Translations under genes and position numbers: made by a program
Shown here: one piece after another, positions 16,999 through 26,471 of the stretch
Position numbering within the stretch: position 1 is the stretch's first letter
Layout of the letters: each line of letters begins with the position of its first letter
Notes under the pieces: generated by a model
The model's input: the letters and a program-made list of their open reading frames with translations, nothing else
Told to the model about the DNA's origin: nothing
Databases searched by the model: none
From: Symbiodinium natans
Taxonomy: Eukaryota; Sar; Dinophyceae; Suessiales; Symbiodiniaceae
DNA: 55,000 nt
Direction: 5' to 3'
Assembly (NCBI GenBank): GCA_905221605.1
Contig: CAJNDS010002355.1
Coordinates: 132,501-187,500 of the forward strand

Positions 16999-17245
16999 GG
17001 GTTTAGGGTTTAGGGTTTAGGGTTTAGGGTTTAGGGTTTGGGGTTTAGGGTTTAGGGTTTAGGGTTGAGGGTTGAGGGTTGAGGGTTTAGGGTTTAGGGT
17101 TTAGGGTTTAGGGTTTAGGGTTTAGGGTTTAGGGTTTAGGGTTTAGGGTTTAGGGTTTAGGGTTTAGGGTTTAGGGTTTAGGGTTTAGGGTTTAGGGGGT
17201 TCAGGGTTTAGGGGGTTTAGTGGGTTGGATTTCGGGTTTAGGTCT
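16999..17245 (+). repeat. Telomeric array, TTTAGGG
   Basis: About 245 bp with a short TTGAGGG run. Confidence 0.97.
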
Positions 17246-17389
17246 TTCCTACCAGAGGCTTAAGTTTGCTTGCTCAACTACTCAGTAGGGTCTTGGAAAC
17301 CCTACACCCTAAACCCTAAACCCTAAAGCCTATACCCTAAACCCTAAACCCTCTTCGCAGCTGTGCGCGAAACGTCAGGTCCCGGGGAT

Positions 17390-17468
17390 CCAATTGCAAG
17401 GTTGCGCCGTCAAGCGGCCGACATAGGCCACGCCGACGCTGATGGCCTTCTTGTCCTTGAAGCGCACA
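17390..17468 (-). CDS. Candidate minus-strand exon
   Basis: VRFKDKKAISVGVAYVGRLT, then AQPCNWIPGT. With 16925 and 16655 it forms a same-strand series that could be one gene of unknown family. Confidence 0.4.
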
Positions 17469-17587
17469 GGGTTTAGGGTTTAGGGTTTAGGGCTTAGGGT
17501 TTAGGGTTTAGAGTTTAGGGTTTGGGGTTTAGGGTTTGGGGTTTGGGGTTTGGGGTTTAGGGTTTAGGGTTTAGGGTTTAGGGTTTA
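17468..17587 (+). repeat. Telomeric array with TTTGGGG run
   Basis: TTTAGGG with a cluster of TTTGGGG. Confidence 0.95.
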
Positions 17588-17592
17588 AACAG

Positions 17593-17826
17593 ATTCTCGG
17601 GTGCCAGGGCCAAGAGAGAAGCACAGCATACAACCCTCAACTTGAAGCCCTTGCAGGCTCATGTCTGAAGACATCCAAGCAAAATTCATACCAACTCCCC
17701 TTCCCGAAAGTATACTGCCGAAAATGCACTTTTCCGGTTTTTCACACGACAATAGCGCGAATCCATGGGAAATACCATGCAATTCGGGTGTTCACAGATG
17801 CAAGCCGCATGATTCATTTGGGGTCT
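17593..17826 (+). CDS. Long candidate exon with CxxC
   Basis: A 78-codon open frame after TTTAAACAG. It reads ILGCQGQERSTAYNPQLEAL, AGSCLKTSKQNSYQLPFPKV, YCRKCTFPVFHTTIARIHGK, YHAIRVFTDASRMIHL. YCRKC suggests half a zinc site. This is among the longest non-repetitive open stretches and is bounded by telomeric DNA on both sides. Family not recognised. Confidence 0.5.
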
Positions 17827-17938
17827 AGGTTTTGGGGTTTGGGGTTTAGGGTTTCGGGTTTAGGGTTTAGGGTTTAGGGTTTAGGGTTTATAGGGTTTAG
17901 GGTTTAGGGTCTAGGGTTTAGGGTTTAGGGTTTAGGGC
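17818..17938 (+). repeat. Telomeric array, TTTAGGG
   Basis: Sixteen units, variants at the left. Confidence 0.95.
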
Positions 17939-17941
17939 AAC

Positions 17942-18066
17942 TCCGCATGATCCCGAAAACCCCCGAAACAGCCTGTCCTTGGCTTGTGAGGCCATGGAAA
18001 GCAGGGTTTCCGGCAGCTCTATCTGATCTCTGCCGACGGCGCTGCTCCTCACGCTCACTCTGCTTC
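17942..18066 (-). CDS. Candidate minus-strand exon, two rival frames
   Basis: LKQSEREEQRRRQRSDRAAG... and SVRSSAVGRDQIELPETLLS... are both open. A real exon is plausible, but the frame is undecided. Confidence 0.3.
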
Positions 18067-18156
18067 AGCCCCCAAAGCCCTACACCCTAAACCGCAAACC
18101 CTAAACCCCAAACCCTGAACCCTACACCCAAAACCCTAAACCCTGAACTTGCTGGG

Positions 18157-18290
18157 TTCATGAATCCAGGAAGTTTGGGGTCTGGAAAATAAGAACATCG
18201 GGCAGGCTCAGGGTTCAGAAGCGCGGAGGAGGTCCCGCACATGCACACGAAGATGGCTCGCTGGCTGACCTCGGGCATTCCACGGCGTCT
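18157..18290 (-). CDS. Candidate minus-strand exon
   Basis: MPEVSQRAIFVCMCGTSSAL, then LNPEPARCSYFPDPKLPGFM. A classic acceptor TTCTTATTTTCCAG lies inside (near 18180), so the downstream part (PDPKLPGFMNPAS) may be a separate exon. Confidence 0.38.
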
Positions 18291-18296
18291 CTGAGG

Positions 18297-18495
18297 CTTA
18301 GGGGTTTAGGGTTTAGGGTTCAGGGTTCAGGGTTCAGGGTTTAGGGTTTAGGGTTTAGGGTTTAGGGTTTAGGGTTTAGGGTTTAGGGTTTGGGGTTTGG
18401 GGTTTAGGGTTTAGGGGTTTAGGGTTTAGGGTTTAGGGTTTCGGGTTTCGGGTTTAGGGTTTGGGGTTTAGGGTTTCGGGTTTAGGGTTTAGGGG
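18297..18495 (+). repeat. Telomeric array, mixed units
   Basis: TTTAGGG with TTCAGGG, TTTGGGG and TTTCGGG runs. Confidence 0.95.
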
Positions 18496-18716
18496 GGGAA
18501 GTGCTAAGCAGCTCTAGTCAAGCCCCGGGACCTACTCCCCATCCCACTCCCGCTAACACCCTGAACCCCTAAACCCTGCACCCTGAACTCCATCAACCCC
18601 CGCCTAAATCCGAAACCCTGAACTCCAACCCCCCAGCCTTAAACCCTGAACCCCCCCCCCCCCCCCGCCCCACCCCCCCCAAAAAAAGCAACTAAATTCT
18701 ACTGCCCCCCCCCCCC
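18496..18716. other. Unique sequence with two poly-C runs
   Basis: C runs at 18651-18678 and 18705-18719. No gene seen. Confidence 0.5.
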
Positions 18717-18818
18717 CCCTAAACCCTAAACCCTAAACCCTAAGCCCCAAACCCCAAACCCCAAACCCCAAACCCCAAACCCCAAACCCCAAACCCCAAA
18801 CCCCAAACCCCAAACCCT
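18717..18818 (-). repeat. Telomeric array with pure CCCCAAA run
   Basis: Four CCCTAAA, then about eleven CCCCAAA units in a row. Confidence 0.95.
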
Positions 18819-18919
18819 ACGAGCCCGGGACTTGCTGGAACCACTCGGGCTCGGTCTCGGGCTCAGACTTCGCCTGGGCTCAGATCTCGGTCTCAGCGGT
18901 TTTGGGATTCTCGGGCCTT

Positions 18920-19027
18920 TTAGGGTTTAGGGTTTAGGGTTTAGGGTTTAGGGTTTAGGGTTTAGGGTTTAGGGTTTAGGGTTTAGGGTTTAGGGTTTAG
19001 GGTTTAGGGTTTAGGGTTTAGGGTTTT
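18920..19027 (+). repeat. Telomeric array, TTTAGGG
   Basis: Fifteen near-perfect units. Confidence 0.97.
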
Positions 19028-19114
19028 TCTTCTGGGTTTGTTGAGGTATAAGTCCCCCGACTATTTACTGTTACGTGGGCAAAATCGGTTGCCCTAACTT
19101 TAAAAAAAAAACGG

Positions 19115-19230
19115 TTGCGGCGTCTCAAAACAGCCTTCCGCCGAAAATGGAGAGCTCAAACGCTGAAGCATCAGGCACTGGACAAGACTACTGGCCAGGC
19201 ACCGGGCAGACTCCCGCATGATTGGGCCAA
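19115..19230 (+). CDS. Candidate exon, frame uncertain
   Basis: MESSNAEASGTGQDYWPGTG and the overlapping RRLKTAFRRKWRAQTLKHQA frame are both open. The downstream 19230-19480 is G-rich variant telomeric and poly-G. Confidence 0.25.
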
Positions 19231-19879
19231 GGATTGCCTCTTAGGATTGGGGTTTTGGGGCTTCCGGGGTTTTTGGGCGTTTGGGGTTTTAGGGCTAGGG
19301 TTGTATTTGGGGTTAAGGTTTAGGGGTTCGGGGTGTAGGCTTTTGGGGTTCGGGGGGGGGGGGGGGGGGTTGCCTCCCCTTCGAAACTTACGAATAGGGC
19401 GAACTTCAACGCGCACACGTCTCGCGAAGGACTGTGGGAACCCTTCCAACTCAGTTAGCCTTCAACCCATCTGAGAATTTCTCCAAAAAACACCATCTTG
19501 AACCCGGCGAAATATCAGCACAGCTCCAAGGCCCCTACCCCTAAATCCGACACCCTCAACCCTCAACCCTAAACCCTGAACCCTGCCTCCCAAACCCAAC
19601 AAGTAAATATACGCCTACATAGTTTTTGCTAGCACCCTTAGGGTTTAGGGTTAAGGGTTTGGGGTTTCGGATTTGAGGTGCTTTGGGCTTTGGGGGTTGG
19701 GGGCTTAGGGTTTCGGGTTTGGGGGCTTAGGGTTAGGGGCTTGAGGATTGGGATTGGGATTGGGCGCTTCCGCTTCAGGGGTCTGTTTGCCCCGGCTGCG
19801 AGGTCTGTGGGCCGGCATAGAAAGAAACACCCAAGCACCCACCCGGATTTGGGGGGATTGAGGGTGTAGGTCTTATCAT

Positions 19880-19993
19880 GGGCTGCCCTACCCCCTCTAT
19901 ACTACCCCCCCCCCAGGTTCCCCCAGAAGAATTAAACCTAATTAGGGGATATTTAAGGGGGGAGTCTACGAGTAGTATAGAGGGTGGATAGCC
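19880..19993. mobile_element. TIR element, ~114 bp, abutting telomeric repeat
   Basis: GGGCTGCCCTACCCCCTCTA then TACTA; inverted end TAGTATAGAGGGTGGATAGC then CC. The terminal GCCC continues as CCCTAAA. Confidence 0.7.
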
Positions 19994-20432
19994 CTAAACC
20001 CTAAAACCCTAAATCCTAAACCCTATACCCTAAACCCTAAACGCCCTAAACCCTAATGCATGTAGGGAAACCCATGATCTTAGGGCCTAAACGGGCCGAG
20101 GGGTTGGACGCCCTTTGACACAAATGGGAGTGGGCGCGCGCGCCTGCCGCTTCCGTGCCAAACGCCTTAAGGCTTGAGAGGGGAGCCCTAAACCCTAAAC
20201 CCTAAACCCTAAACCCTAAACCCTAAGCCCTAAAGGTCCATACTCGAAGAGGCAAGGCAGCAAGGGGGCTCGGGCCGAAGCAATGCTCCCTAAACCCTGA
20301 ACCCTAAACTCTAATTCCTAAACCCTAAACCCTAAACCCTAAACCCTAAACCCTAAACCCTAAACCCTAAACCCTAAACCCCAAACCCTAAACCCCAAAC
20401 CCTAAACCCCAAACCCTAAGCCCTAAGCCCTC
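19985..20432 (-). repeat. Three telomeric blocks, CCCTAAA
   Basis: Blocks at 19985-20060, 20187-20235 and 20288-20432, separated by islands. The short island at 20233-20288 reads RSILEEARQQGGSGRSNAP on plus. Confidence 0.9.
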
Positions 20433-20513
20433 AGCAGAAGCAATCACGAGGGCGGTGCTCTTGGAGGGCCTTGCCAGCTGCATTCTCCTGGACTGGGCAC
20501 TCAAAACCCCAAC
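20429..20513 (+). CDS. Candidate exon
   Basis: PSAEAITRAVLLEGLASCIL, then LDWALKTPT. A hydrophobic helical segment that reads like real protein. Confidence 0.4.
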
Positions 20514-20514
20514 T

Positions 20515-20605
20515 TTAGGGTTTAGGGTTTAGGGTTTAGGGCTTAGGGTTTAGGGTTTAGGGTTTAGGGTTTAGGGTTTTTGGGTTTAGGGTCCTAAACC
20601 CTGAA
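20515..20605 (+). repeat. Telomeric block, TTTAGGG
   Basis: Ten units, then an abrupt switch to CCTAAACCCTGAAGCC on the other strand. Confidence 0.9.
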
Positions 20606-20624
20606 GCCCCACACCCTAGAGCCG

Positions 20625-20712
20625 TAAACGCCGAAGGAAGTCTTCCGACCAGTGCCTGAACGTCGTGGCAACCCTGAAGGAGCCCACAGAAGTCCCAAGC
20701 TACGTCATGCTT
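20625..20712 (+). CDS. Candidate exon
   Basis: KRRRKSSDQCLNVVATLKEP, then TEVPSYVML. Good composition, no family. Confidence 0.4.
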
Positions 20713-20815
20713 AGGGTTTAGGGTTTAGGGTTTAGGGTTTAGGGTTTAGGGTTTAGGGTTTAGGGTTTAGGGTTTAGGGTTTTAGGGTTTAGGCTTTTAG
20801 GGTTTAGGCTTTAAG
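20711..20815 (+). repeat. Telomeric array, TTTAGGG
   Basis: Fourteen units. Confidence 0.95.
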
Positions 20816-20841
20816 GGTTCCCTACCTGGAAGACCCAATCT

Positions 20842-20918
20842 AAGTCCATAGGCCCTGGGATGACTCCCTCGGAACCGAAGACCCGAAAAACGGAACGAGC
20901 GTAGAAGCCAAGTGGGTT
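20842..20918 (+). CDS. Candidate exon
   Basis: VHRPWDDSLGTEDPKNGTSV, then EAKW. Confidence 0.33.
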
Positions 20919-20988
20919 TAGGGTTTAGGGTTTAGGGTTTAGGGTTTAGGGTTTAGGGTTTAGGGTTTAGGGTTTAGGGTTTAGGGTC
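20915..20988 (+). repeat. Telomeric block, TTTAGGG
   Basis: Ten perfect units. Confidence 0.95.
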
Positions 20989-20992
20989 CCCA

Positions 20993-21086
20993 AGTGGGCC
21001 TGGTCCATCTGCAGAAACTTTCGGATGTCCCGCTGTGCCTAGCGCTTGAGCGGCATCGTTGCCCAGAGCCCCTTTCTAGGATTTAG
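20993..21086 (+). CDS. Candidate exon
   Basis: VGLVHLQKLSDVPLCLALER, then HRCPEPLSRI. The same-strand run 20233-21086 may belong to one gene. Confidence 0.38.
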
Positions 21087-21097
21087 GGATTTAGGGC

Positions 21098-21206
21098 GAT
21101 CAGTTCTTCCCCCTGTACTAACAGTCCTGGATAGGGATGATAGTACCCCCTATTATAACCCCCCCTTAAGGACTGTTTGGTGTCATCGTTATGAGGGGGT
21201 ACCAAC
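21098..21206. mobile_element. MITE family 1, copy c
   Basis: TTCCCCCTGTACTAACAGTC...AAGGACTGTTTGGTGTCATC with eroded outer ends. Confidence 0.6.
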
Positions 21207-21622
21207 CCTAGCCCTAAACCCTAAACCCTAAACCCTATTGTTAACCTGCAAATTCAAAACATCCCCGAATTAAAGAATTCGGATCCCGCAACTCAATTAT
21301 AAACCCCCCTCAATGACAAGAAATCCCGGCCCTGGGCCCTTTTTTTGTTGGGGGGGGGGGGGGGGGGTCCATAGAGAATTTCCCTTCTGAAGCCAGGTTG
21401 TCAGAGTGGGGCTTAGGGTTCAACATCCCGACTCAGATAAGGTTCAGGGTGGGTTTAGGGTCCAGGTGAGGTAAGTTCAGGGTTCGGGCAGGCTGGTCAG
21501 GTTTCTTAAGAACAGCCCTGCCCCCCCCCCCCCCCCGCCTCAATAGGCGGGGCGGCCGGAAACAACAATCAATTGAGACGGGGGGGGGGGGGGGGGGGGT
21601 TATTATTTGGAGGTCAACATTA

Positions 21623-21750
21623 AACCCTAAACCCCAAACCCCAAACCCCAAACCCTAAACCCTAAACCCTAAACCCCAAACCCTAAACCTTAAACCCTAA
21701 ACCCTAAACCCTAAACCCTAAACCCTAAACCCTAAACCCTAAACCCTAAC
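21623..21750 (-). repeat. Telomeric array, CCCTAAA/CCCCAAA
   Basis: Eighteen units. The preceding 21240-21620 is unique with three poly-G/poly-C runs and no gene seen. Confidence 0.95.
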
Positions 21751-21787
21751 GAGGGTAAGAAGGGGTCGCCCCCCCCCCCCGGGCCGG

Positions 21788-21840
21788 GGAGCTTCCCAAG
21801 GCCTGCGCGAGGATGGCGTCGGCACCCTTGGCCTGCAGGT
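21788..21840 (-). CDS. Candidate minus-strand exon with CAG acceptor
   Basis: CCTGCAG then AKGADAILAQALGSSPAR. Alanine-rich helix. Confidence 0.35.
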
Positions 21841-21843
21841 TGG

Positions 21844-21968
21844 GTTTATTTAAGGTTTAGGGTTTAGGGTTTAGGGTTTAGGGTTTAGGGTTTAGGGTTC
21901 AGGGTTTAGGGTTTGGGGCTTGGGGCCTGGGGCTTGGGGTTTGGGGGTTTAGGGTGGGTTTAGGGTTG
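21844..21968 (+). repeat. Telomeric array with GGGGCTT variants
   Basis: Standard units at the left, G-rich variants at the right. Confidence 0.9.
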
Positions 21969-21974
21969 ATGGTT

Positions 21975-22160
21975 TGGAAACCCGAATACCCGAGACCCGA
22001 ACTCTGCAAACAAAAGCCCTCCAGCGGCCAGCGAAGTGCAAATCGGCAAGTGCCCGGCCACGTTGTCGGCGTAGTCGTAAGCAGCCGATGCCCTCCGAAA
22101 GTGAGCCTGGGGCATCAAAGCGCACTCTGAACCCTCCAACCCCTTGAAGGCTTCAGTAAG
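21975..22160 (-). CDS. Candidate minus-strand exon, ~60 codons
   Basis: EAFKGLEGSECALMPQAHFR, RASAAYDYADNVAGHLPICT, SLAAGGLLFAEFGSR. Protein-like throughout; unknown family. It begins at the edge of the ACT microsatellite. Confidence 0.42.
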
Positions 22161-22163
22161 TAC

Positions 22164-22484
<321 letters not shown>

Positions 22485-22489
22485 GGTGA

Positions 22490-22667
22490 CAGTGCCATAA
22501 TTGACGCCATGCTTTTCCTCACTTGCGGGCCTCAAACGTGTGGTTTCAGCACGAAATCGAAGAAAGAGTGGAGGGTAGAATTCGTTCTTTTTTCTGCCAA
22601 AGATTCTACATGTGGCTGCTTTTGGTTTTCTTGGAGGGGATAAGAACGTCATTCATATTACGTCCAT
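22490..22667. other. Unique sequence left of fold-back element
   Basis: No gene I trust. A long plus-strand frame (22523-23044) crosses the inverted repeat and the TCTA/CGAT microsatellite and is probably chance. Confidence 0.4.
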
Positions 22668-22910
22668 GCCCAAAACACTGGTGTTTACAGCGTTTTCGCC
22701 TTTTGTACAACATACTGCACAAGGATGTGGAACAAGAAATTCTGTCACAAGCGACCTTGCCCTTTGGTCCTCGGGTGTTTTGCCGTTTTGGTAAGGTTCT
22801 TGGCAGGGGCTACGGTGTTAAGCGTGCAAAAACATTTCGGGCTTGGTACATTCTTGCGCAGTATGTTGTACTGAGAGGCGAAAACGCTGCAAGTACCAGT
22901 GTTTTGGGCA
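22668..22910. mobile_element. Fold-back element with ~60-bp arms
   Basis: GCCCAAAACACTGGTGTTTA...CAACATACTGCAC (left) and GCGCAGTATGTTGTACTGAG...CAGTGTTTTGGGC (right) are inverted with few mismatches around a ~117-bp loop. Could be a MITE or a transcribed hairpin. Confidence 0.7.
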
Positions 22911-23162
22911 TAAAACGCTCTCTATCTATCTCTCGATCGATCAATCAACCTATCTCCGTACTATGCAACCTGAGACAAAACACCCAAATCCTACCCTCGT
23001 GCCTCCTGCTCTTGTTTTCCGGAAACTACTGTAAATACCGATGAAAACTCGTCCTGACAGCCAGAGCTACTCACAGCACCACCTTGCTGCCGATCGGGCC
23101 TTGGCGTTGCTTGGATTGGCGTCGATCGCCAGACTACACCTTTGGATGGCCTGGTATGGCTC

Positions 23163-23272
23163 CAGGGTTCAGGGTTTAGGGTTTAGGGTTTTGGGGTTTT
23201 GGGGTTTAGGGTTTAGGGTTTAGGATTTAGGGTTTAGGGTTTAGGGTTTAGGGCTTAGGGTTTGGGGTTTGG
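23163..23272 (+). repeat. Telomeric array, TTTAGGG
   Basis: Fifteen units with TTTTGGGG variants. Confidence 0.93.
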
Positions 23273-23378
23273 AGCTTGTGCGTCCGACTAAGACTAAGCC
23301 CTAAACCCCGAGCACACTTTGAGTTCCCCGGCATACTCATGTATAAGTTTGGCCGAGGGAAATGCTGCTATACTCTTG

Positions 23379-23484
23379 CTGTTGGTTAGTACGGAATGAG
23401 GGAATGAGGTACCCTATATAATCCCATAGGGGGTATGTAGGGGGATATAGGGTACCTCATTCCCTCATTCCCACTAACCAACAG
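23379..23484. mobile_element. Near-perfect palindromic element
   Basis: CTGTTGGTTAGTACGGAATG then AGGGAATGAGGTACCCTATA; the right half ATAGGGTACCTCATTCCCTC then ATTCCCACTAACCAACAG mirrors it. Arms ~44 bp, spacer ~16 bp. Confidence 0.8.
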
Positions 23485-23680
23485 TAAGTACTTGAGAAGC
23501 CAAAGAAAATGGTCCTAACTTAGATACCCTATCGTACGGACCCTTGTGGGACGCTGGTGCTTAATCGTTCCTGCTTTGTTGAGAGGCAGGTGACGTAGGA
23601 AGTGGTTGTGGCTTTGGTCGGACGTAGGACTTCAGGGCTGCCAGAATGCAGGTAGGAATGTATAAGAGCCCCATTGCATC

Positions 23681-23770
23681 CTAAACCCTAAACCCTAAAC
23701 CCTGACCCTAACCCCTAAACAACCCTAAACAACCCTAAACCCTAAACCCTAAACCCTGAACCCTAAACCT
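23681..23770 (-). repeat. Telomeric block, CCCTAAA
   Basis: Eleven units, some CCCTAAACAA. Confidence 0.9.
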
Positions 23771-23772
23771 CT

Positions 23773-23880
23773 GGGTTCCTGAGCTAGCAGTCGAAGCCAG
23801 CCACAGCAAAACCAAAGCACAAACGTGGCCGGGGAGAGGGGGAGTCAGGGTTCGAGCGCTGCTACACCGCTACACTTGAA
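23773..23880 (+). CDS. Candidate exon
   Basis: VPELAVEASHSKTKAQTWPG, then RGGVRVRALLHRYT and TGA. Confidence 0.33.
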
Positions 23881-23969
23881 GGTTCATGGGTGCTCATATG
23901 TAGGGTTTACTTTGTAATTAAGTTTTGAGTACTTACCCGAAATACGGTTCTAACCATGGACACCTCACT

Positions 23970-24105
23970 TCTGTCCCTGCTTATGAGTACCTCCATTCAA
24001 CCGTCTGGGGCTTATAAGCTTAGCGAACATGGCGGCTACGAGCCCGCCTTGGACAGCTGGCGGCATGCCGGATCCATGTACCTCCCACTGCATCCCCGAT
24101 GCAGT
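23970..24105 (-). CDS. Candidate minus-strand exon
   Basis: GVTASGMQWEVHGSGMPPAV, then QGGLVAAMFAKLISPRRLNG. It starts right at the TIR of the element at 24106. Confidence 0.38.
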
Positions 24106-24232
24106 GACTCCTATACCCCTTAATTCTGAGGAATATTCCTCATACAAGGAACCCTAGCATGTTCCTTAAACCATATAAGGAACCCTAGTATATGTTAAGG
24201 AAAGTTTCCTTCCTTAAGGGGTATTGGGAGTC
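24106..24232. mobile_element. TIR element, ~127 bp
   Basis: GACTCCTATACCCCTTAA and TTAAGGGGTATTGGGAGTC ends. AAGGAACCCTAG repeats internally. Confidence 0.75.
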
Positions 24233-24234
24233 TC

Positions 24235-24322
24235 CGTGTCCAAGCACTTCATCACATGTAACGGCAGCTCAAAGAAAACTGCTCAAAGGGGGCCTCAAAG
24301 GGCCATGAGAAAACCTCCCTGG
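24235..24322 (+). CDS. Candidate exon with donor
   Basis: VSKHFITCNGSSKKTAQRGP, then QRAMRKPPW before GTAGCC. Lys/Arg-rich. Confidence 0.3.
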
Positions 24323-24435
24323 TAGCCCATTAACCATCTTGTAACAAGGGAACCCTTTTTTGTGGGTTGGTTACCTTATAAGGAAACCCTGAGCCCCCCC
24401 CCCCCAAAAAAAAGGGGGAAAGGGCGCCACGGGGC

Positions 24436-24510
24436 CCCGAAAAACCTCCAGATGTTCGGCGCCATTCGCATGCATCTGAGAAGCGTGCGGCGCAGTGACT
24501 GATGTATCAA
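24436..24510 (+). CDS. Candidate exon
   Basis: GAPKNLQMFGAIRMHLRSVR, then RSD and TGA. Confidence 0.33.
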
Positions 24511-24540
24511 GTCAGGGTCGGAAAAGACGCTTCTTCCACA

Positions 24541-24750
24541 CCCTAAACCCTAAACCCTAAACCCTAAACCCTAAACCCTAAACCCTAAACCCTAAACAAC
24601 TGTTACTTTGAACCCCAAACCCCAAACCCTAACCCTAAACCCTAAACCCCAAACCCCAAACCCTAAACCCTAAACCCTAAACAACTGCTACTTTGAACCC
24701 TAAACCCCAAACCCTAAACCCTAAACCCCTAACCCCAAACCCTGAACCCC
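24541..24750 (-). repeat. Telomeric array with duplicated internal spacer
   Basis: CCCTAAA units holding two copies of ACAACTGYTACTTTGAACC 85 bp apart (24596, 24681). Confidence 0.95.
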
Positions 24751-24756
24751 CTTAAC

Positions 24757-24858
24757 CGCTCCGCCCCTTCGCAGCGCACATCTGCGCCGCGTTCGCCGCG
24801 AGGATCGACAGCAGCTCGCGGCCTTCCTGCGTCTGGGCTTCCAGGGCCTCCGCGCTTC
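24757..24858 (-). CDS. Candidate minus-strand exon, helical
   Basis: RSAEALEAQTQEGRELLSIL, then AANAAQMCAAKGRSG. Coiled-coil-like; one of the most convincing islands by composition. Confidence 0.45.
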
Positions 24859-24861
24859 GGG

Positions 24862-24995
24862 GTTTAGGGTTTAGGATTTAGGGTGTAGGGTTTAGGGTTT
24901 AGGGTTTAGGGTTCAGGCTTTAGGGTTTAGGGTTTAGGGTTTGGGGTTTAGGGTTTAGGGTTTAGGGTTTAGGCTTTAGGGTTTAGGGTTTAGGG
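24862..24995 (+). repeat. Telomeric array, TTTAGGG
   Basis: Eighteen units, then G-rich sequence to 25085. Confidence 0.95.
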
Positions 24996-25331
24996 GGTTA
25001 TTTGGGGGGTTATTTGGGGGAAATCGGGTGGGGTAATCGGGGGGCGGGTGGGGGGGGGGGGGGGGGAAATGGGGAGGTTTGGGTTTAGGTTTTAGGGTTG
25101 TTTGGGGTTTAGGGTCTGGGGTTGTTTGGGGTTTAGGGAGCCATTTGGTTCGTCTCAAACAAGGGTATCATTCATACCCCACAGTACGATAGTCCTTGTA
25201 CTAGAACCCCCGCCTCCCCCGAAAAGAAGGGGGTGCCCCGAATTTCGGAATCAACCCTTTTCGGCCTTGGCAGAGAAATCTCCCTGTCAAGGCTTCAAAC
25301 TTCATCCAAAACCTAAACCCTAAACCCTCAA

Positions 25332-25425
25332 GCCTGGCCTTTAGGCCCTCCTCATCAAGCTCGTAGTTGAGAAGGCCTGGGGTCAAGAGCTTGATGTTGA
25401 GTTGAACTTCAAGGCAAAAAAATAT
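25332..25425 (-). CDS. Candidate exon, minus-strand series of TPR-like pieces (3)
   Basis: EVQLNIKLLTPGLLNYELDE then EGLKARL. It could continue the helical repeat pieces at 25988 and 25627 on the same strand. Confidence 0.38.
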
Positions 25426-25486
25426 TGCTCTTACTCTTCTACGATTCTTACGAGCACTTTTGTACTTCCGTTCTTGGCAGTACTGC

Positions 25487-25543
25487 AGTGATGGCTATGA
25501 TCACTATGATATAAACCCACTGCCCAAGGATTGGAGCAAAAAC
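25487..25543 (+). CDS. Candidate terminal exon
   Basis: A strong acceptor CTTCCGTTCTTGGCAG is followed by YCSDGYDHYDINPLPKDWSK and a TGA. Acidic and aromatic. Opposite strand to its neighbours. Confidence 0.38.
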
Positions 25544-25626
25544 TGAAGCCAAATGAAGCCCTAAACCCTAAACCCTGACCTTAAACCCTAAACCCTAATA
25601 CCCTTATCATGCCTAAACCCTAAACC

Positions 25627-25780
25627 CCTGTGAGGGTCTCTGAGGACTCTCTCTGGATCCAGGGGCCGGTACCCAGGAGCCGGATGCCCTTCTCGTACCT
25701 CTTGAGCGCCTTCTTGTGGCCACAGGCATCTCTTTCGGGGTAAGTAGAGCGGGTCTTAAGGGTTTGGGGTCTTAGGGTCT
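25627..25780 (-). CDS. Candidate exon, TPR-like piece (2)
   Basis: YPERDACGHKKALKRYEKGI, then RLLGTGPWIQRESSETLTG. KALKRYEKGIRLL resembles helix B of a tetratricopeptide repeat. Confidence 0.42.
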
Positions 25781-25799
25781 TGAGGGTCTTAGGACCTGA

Positions 25800-25980
25800 A
25801 GGCAATTCTTTAGTGTAGTTATAAGGGTTTAGGGTCTTATTAGGGGTAAGAATAAGGGGTTTAGGGTCTTAGGGTCTTAGGGTCTGAAGAATCTTAGGGC
25901 CTGAAGGGTCTTTAGGGTCTTCAGGGCTTTTCTATAAGGGTCTTAAGGGTCTTAGGGCCTGAAGGGTTGAGGGTATTCAG
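25800..25980 (+). repeat. GGGTCTTA-type repeat
   Basis: Irregular units GGGTCTTA and GGTCTGAA, possibly a derived telomeric repeat. Confidence 0.7.
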
Positions 25981-25987
25981 GGTTTCG

Positions 25988-26104
25988 AGCACAGCTTCCC
26001 GGGGCACAGCAGCGATGAGCTTTCTGGTACTTGCAGCTTGCTGGGCTCTGTGGGGGCCTCCGCCTTGTCCCCCTGCTTCGCCAAGTCATTGCCTTCTTCC
26101 TCGA
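25988..26104 (-). CDS. Candidate exon, TPR-like piece (1)
   Basis: LEEEGNDLAKQGDKAEAPTE, then PSKLQVPESSSLLCPGKLCS. EEGNDLAKQGDKAEA resembles helix A of the first TPR in co-chaperones (usual form: .eGN.lFK.gdy..A). The run to TGA may pass a donor. Joined to 25627 it would give an A-B helix pair. Confidence 0.45.
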
Positions 26105-26240
26105 GGGTTTGAGGGTTTGAGGGTTGGAGAGCGTGGGGGGCTTGAGGGTTTGAGGGTTTGAGGGTTTGAGGGTTTGAGGGTTTGAGGGTTTGAGGGTTTG
26201 AGGGTTTGAGGTTTGAGGGTTTGAGGGTTTGCGGGTTTGA
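26100..26240 (+). repeat. Pure TTTGAGGG 8-mer array
   Basis: About fifteen TTTGAGGG units, an 8-bp telomere-like variant not used elsewhere at this length. Confidence 0.95.
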
Positions 26241-26471
26241 GGGCTTGAGGGCTCGAAGGCTGAAAAAAAAACCAAAACCCTAAACCCCAAACCCTCAGGG
26301 TTTGAGGGTTTTCGGGTCATAGGGTAGGGCGGATTAAGCTGACGGGGAAAGGCGCAAGGGAGAGAGGTTGTGGGTTTCGGGTTTAGGGTTTCGGGTTTAG
26401 GGTTTAGGGTTTAGGCTTTAGGGTTTAGGGTTTGATTGAGCGAAGGTGATAGGGTTGGACTTGCACCTGAT

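Noticed and set aside
22523-23044. 173-codon protein
   Set aside because: Crosses both arms of an inverted repeat and a TCTA/CGAT microsatellite; composition is not convincing.
25139-25165. Dinoflagellate spliced-leader relic (AGCCATTTGGTTCGTCTCAA)
   Set aside because: Superficial likeness to the conserved leader, but too many mismatches to claim.
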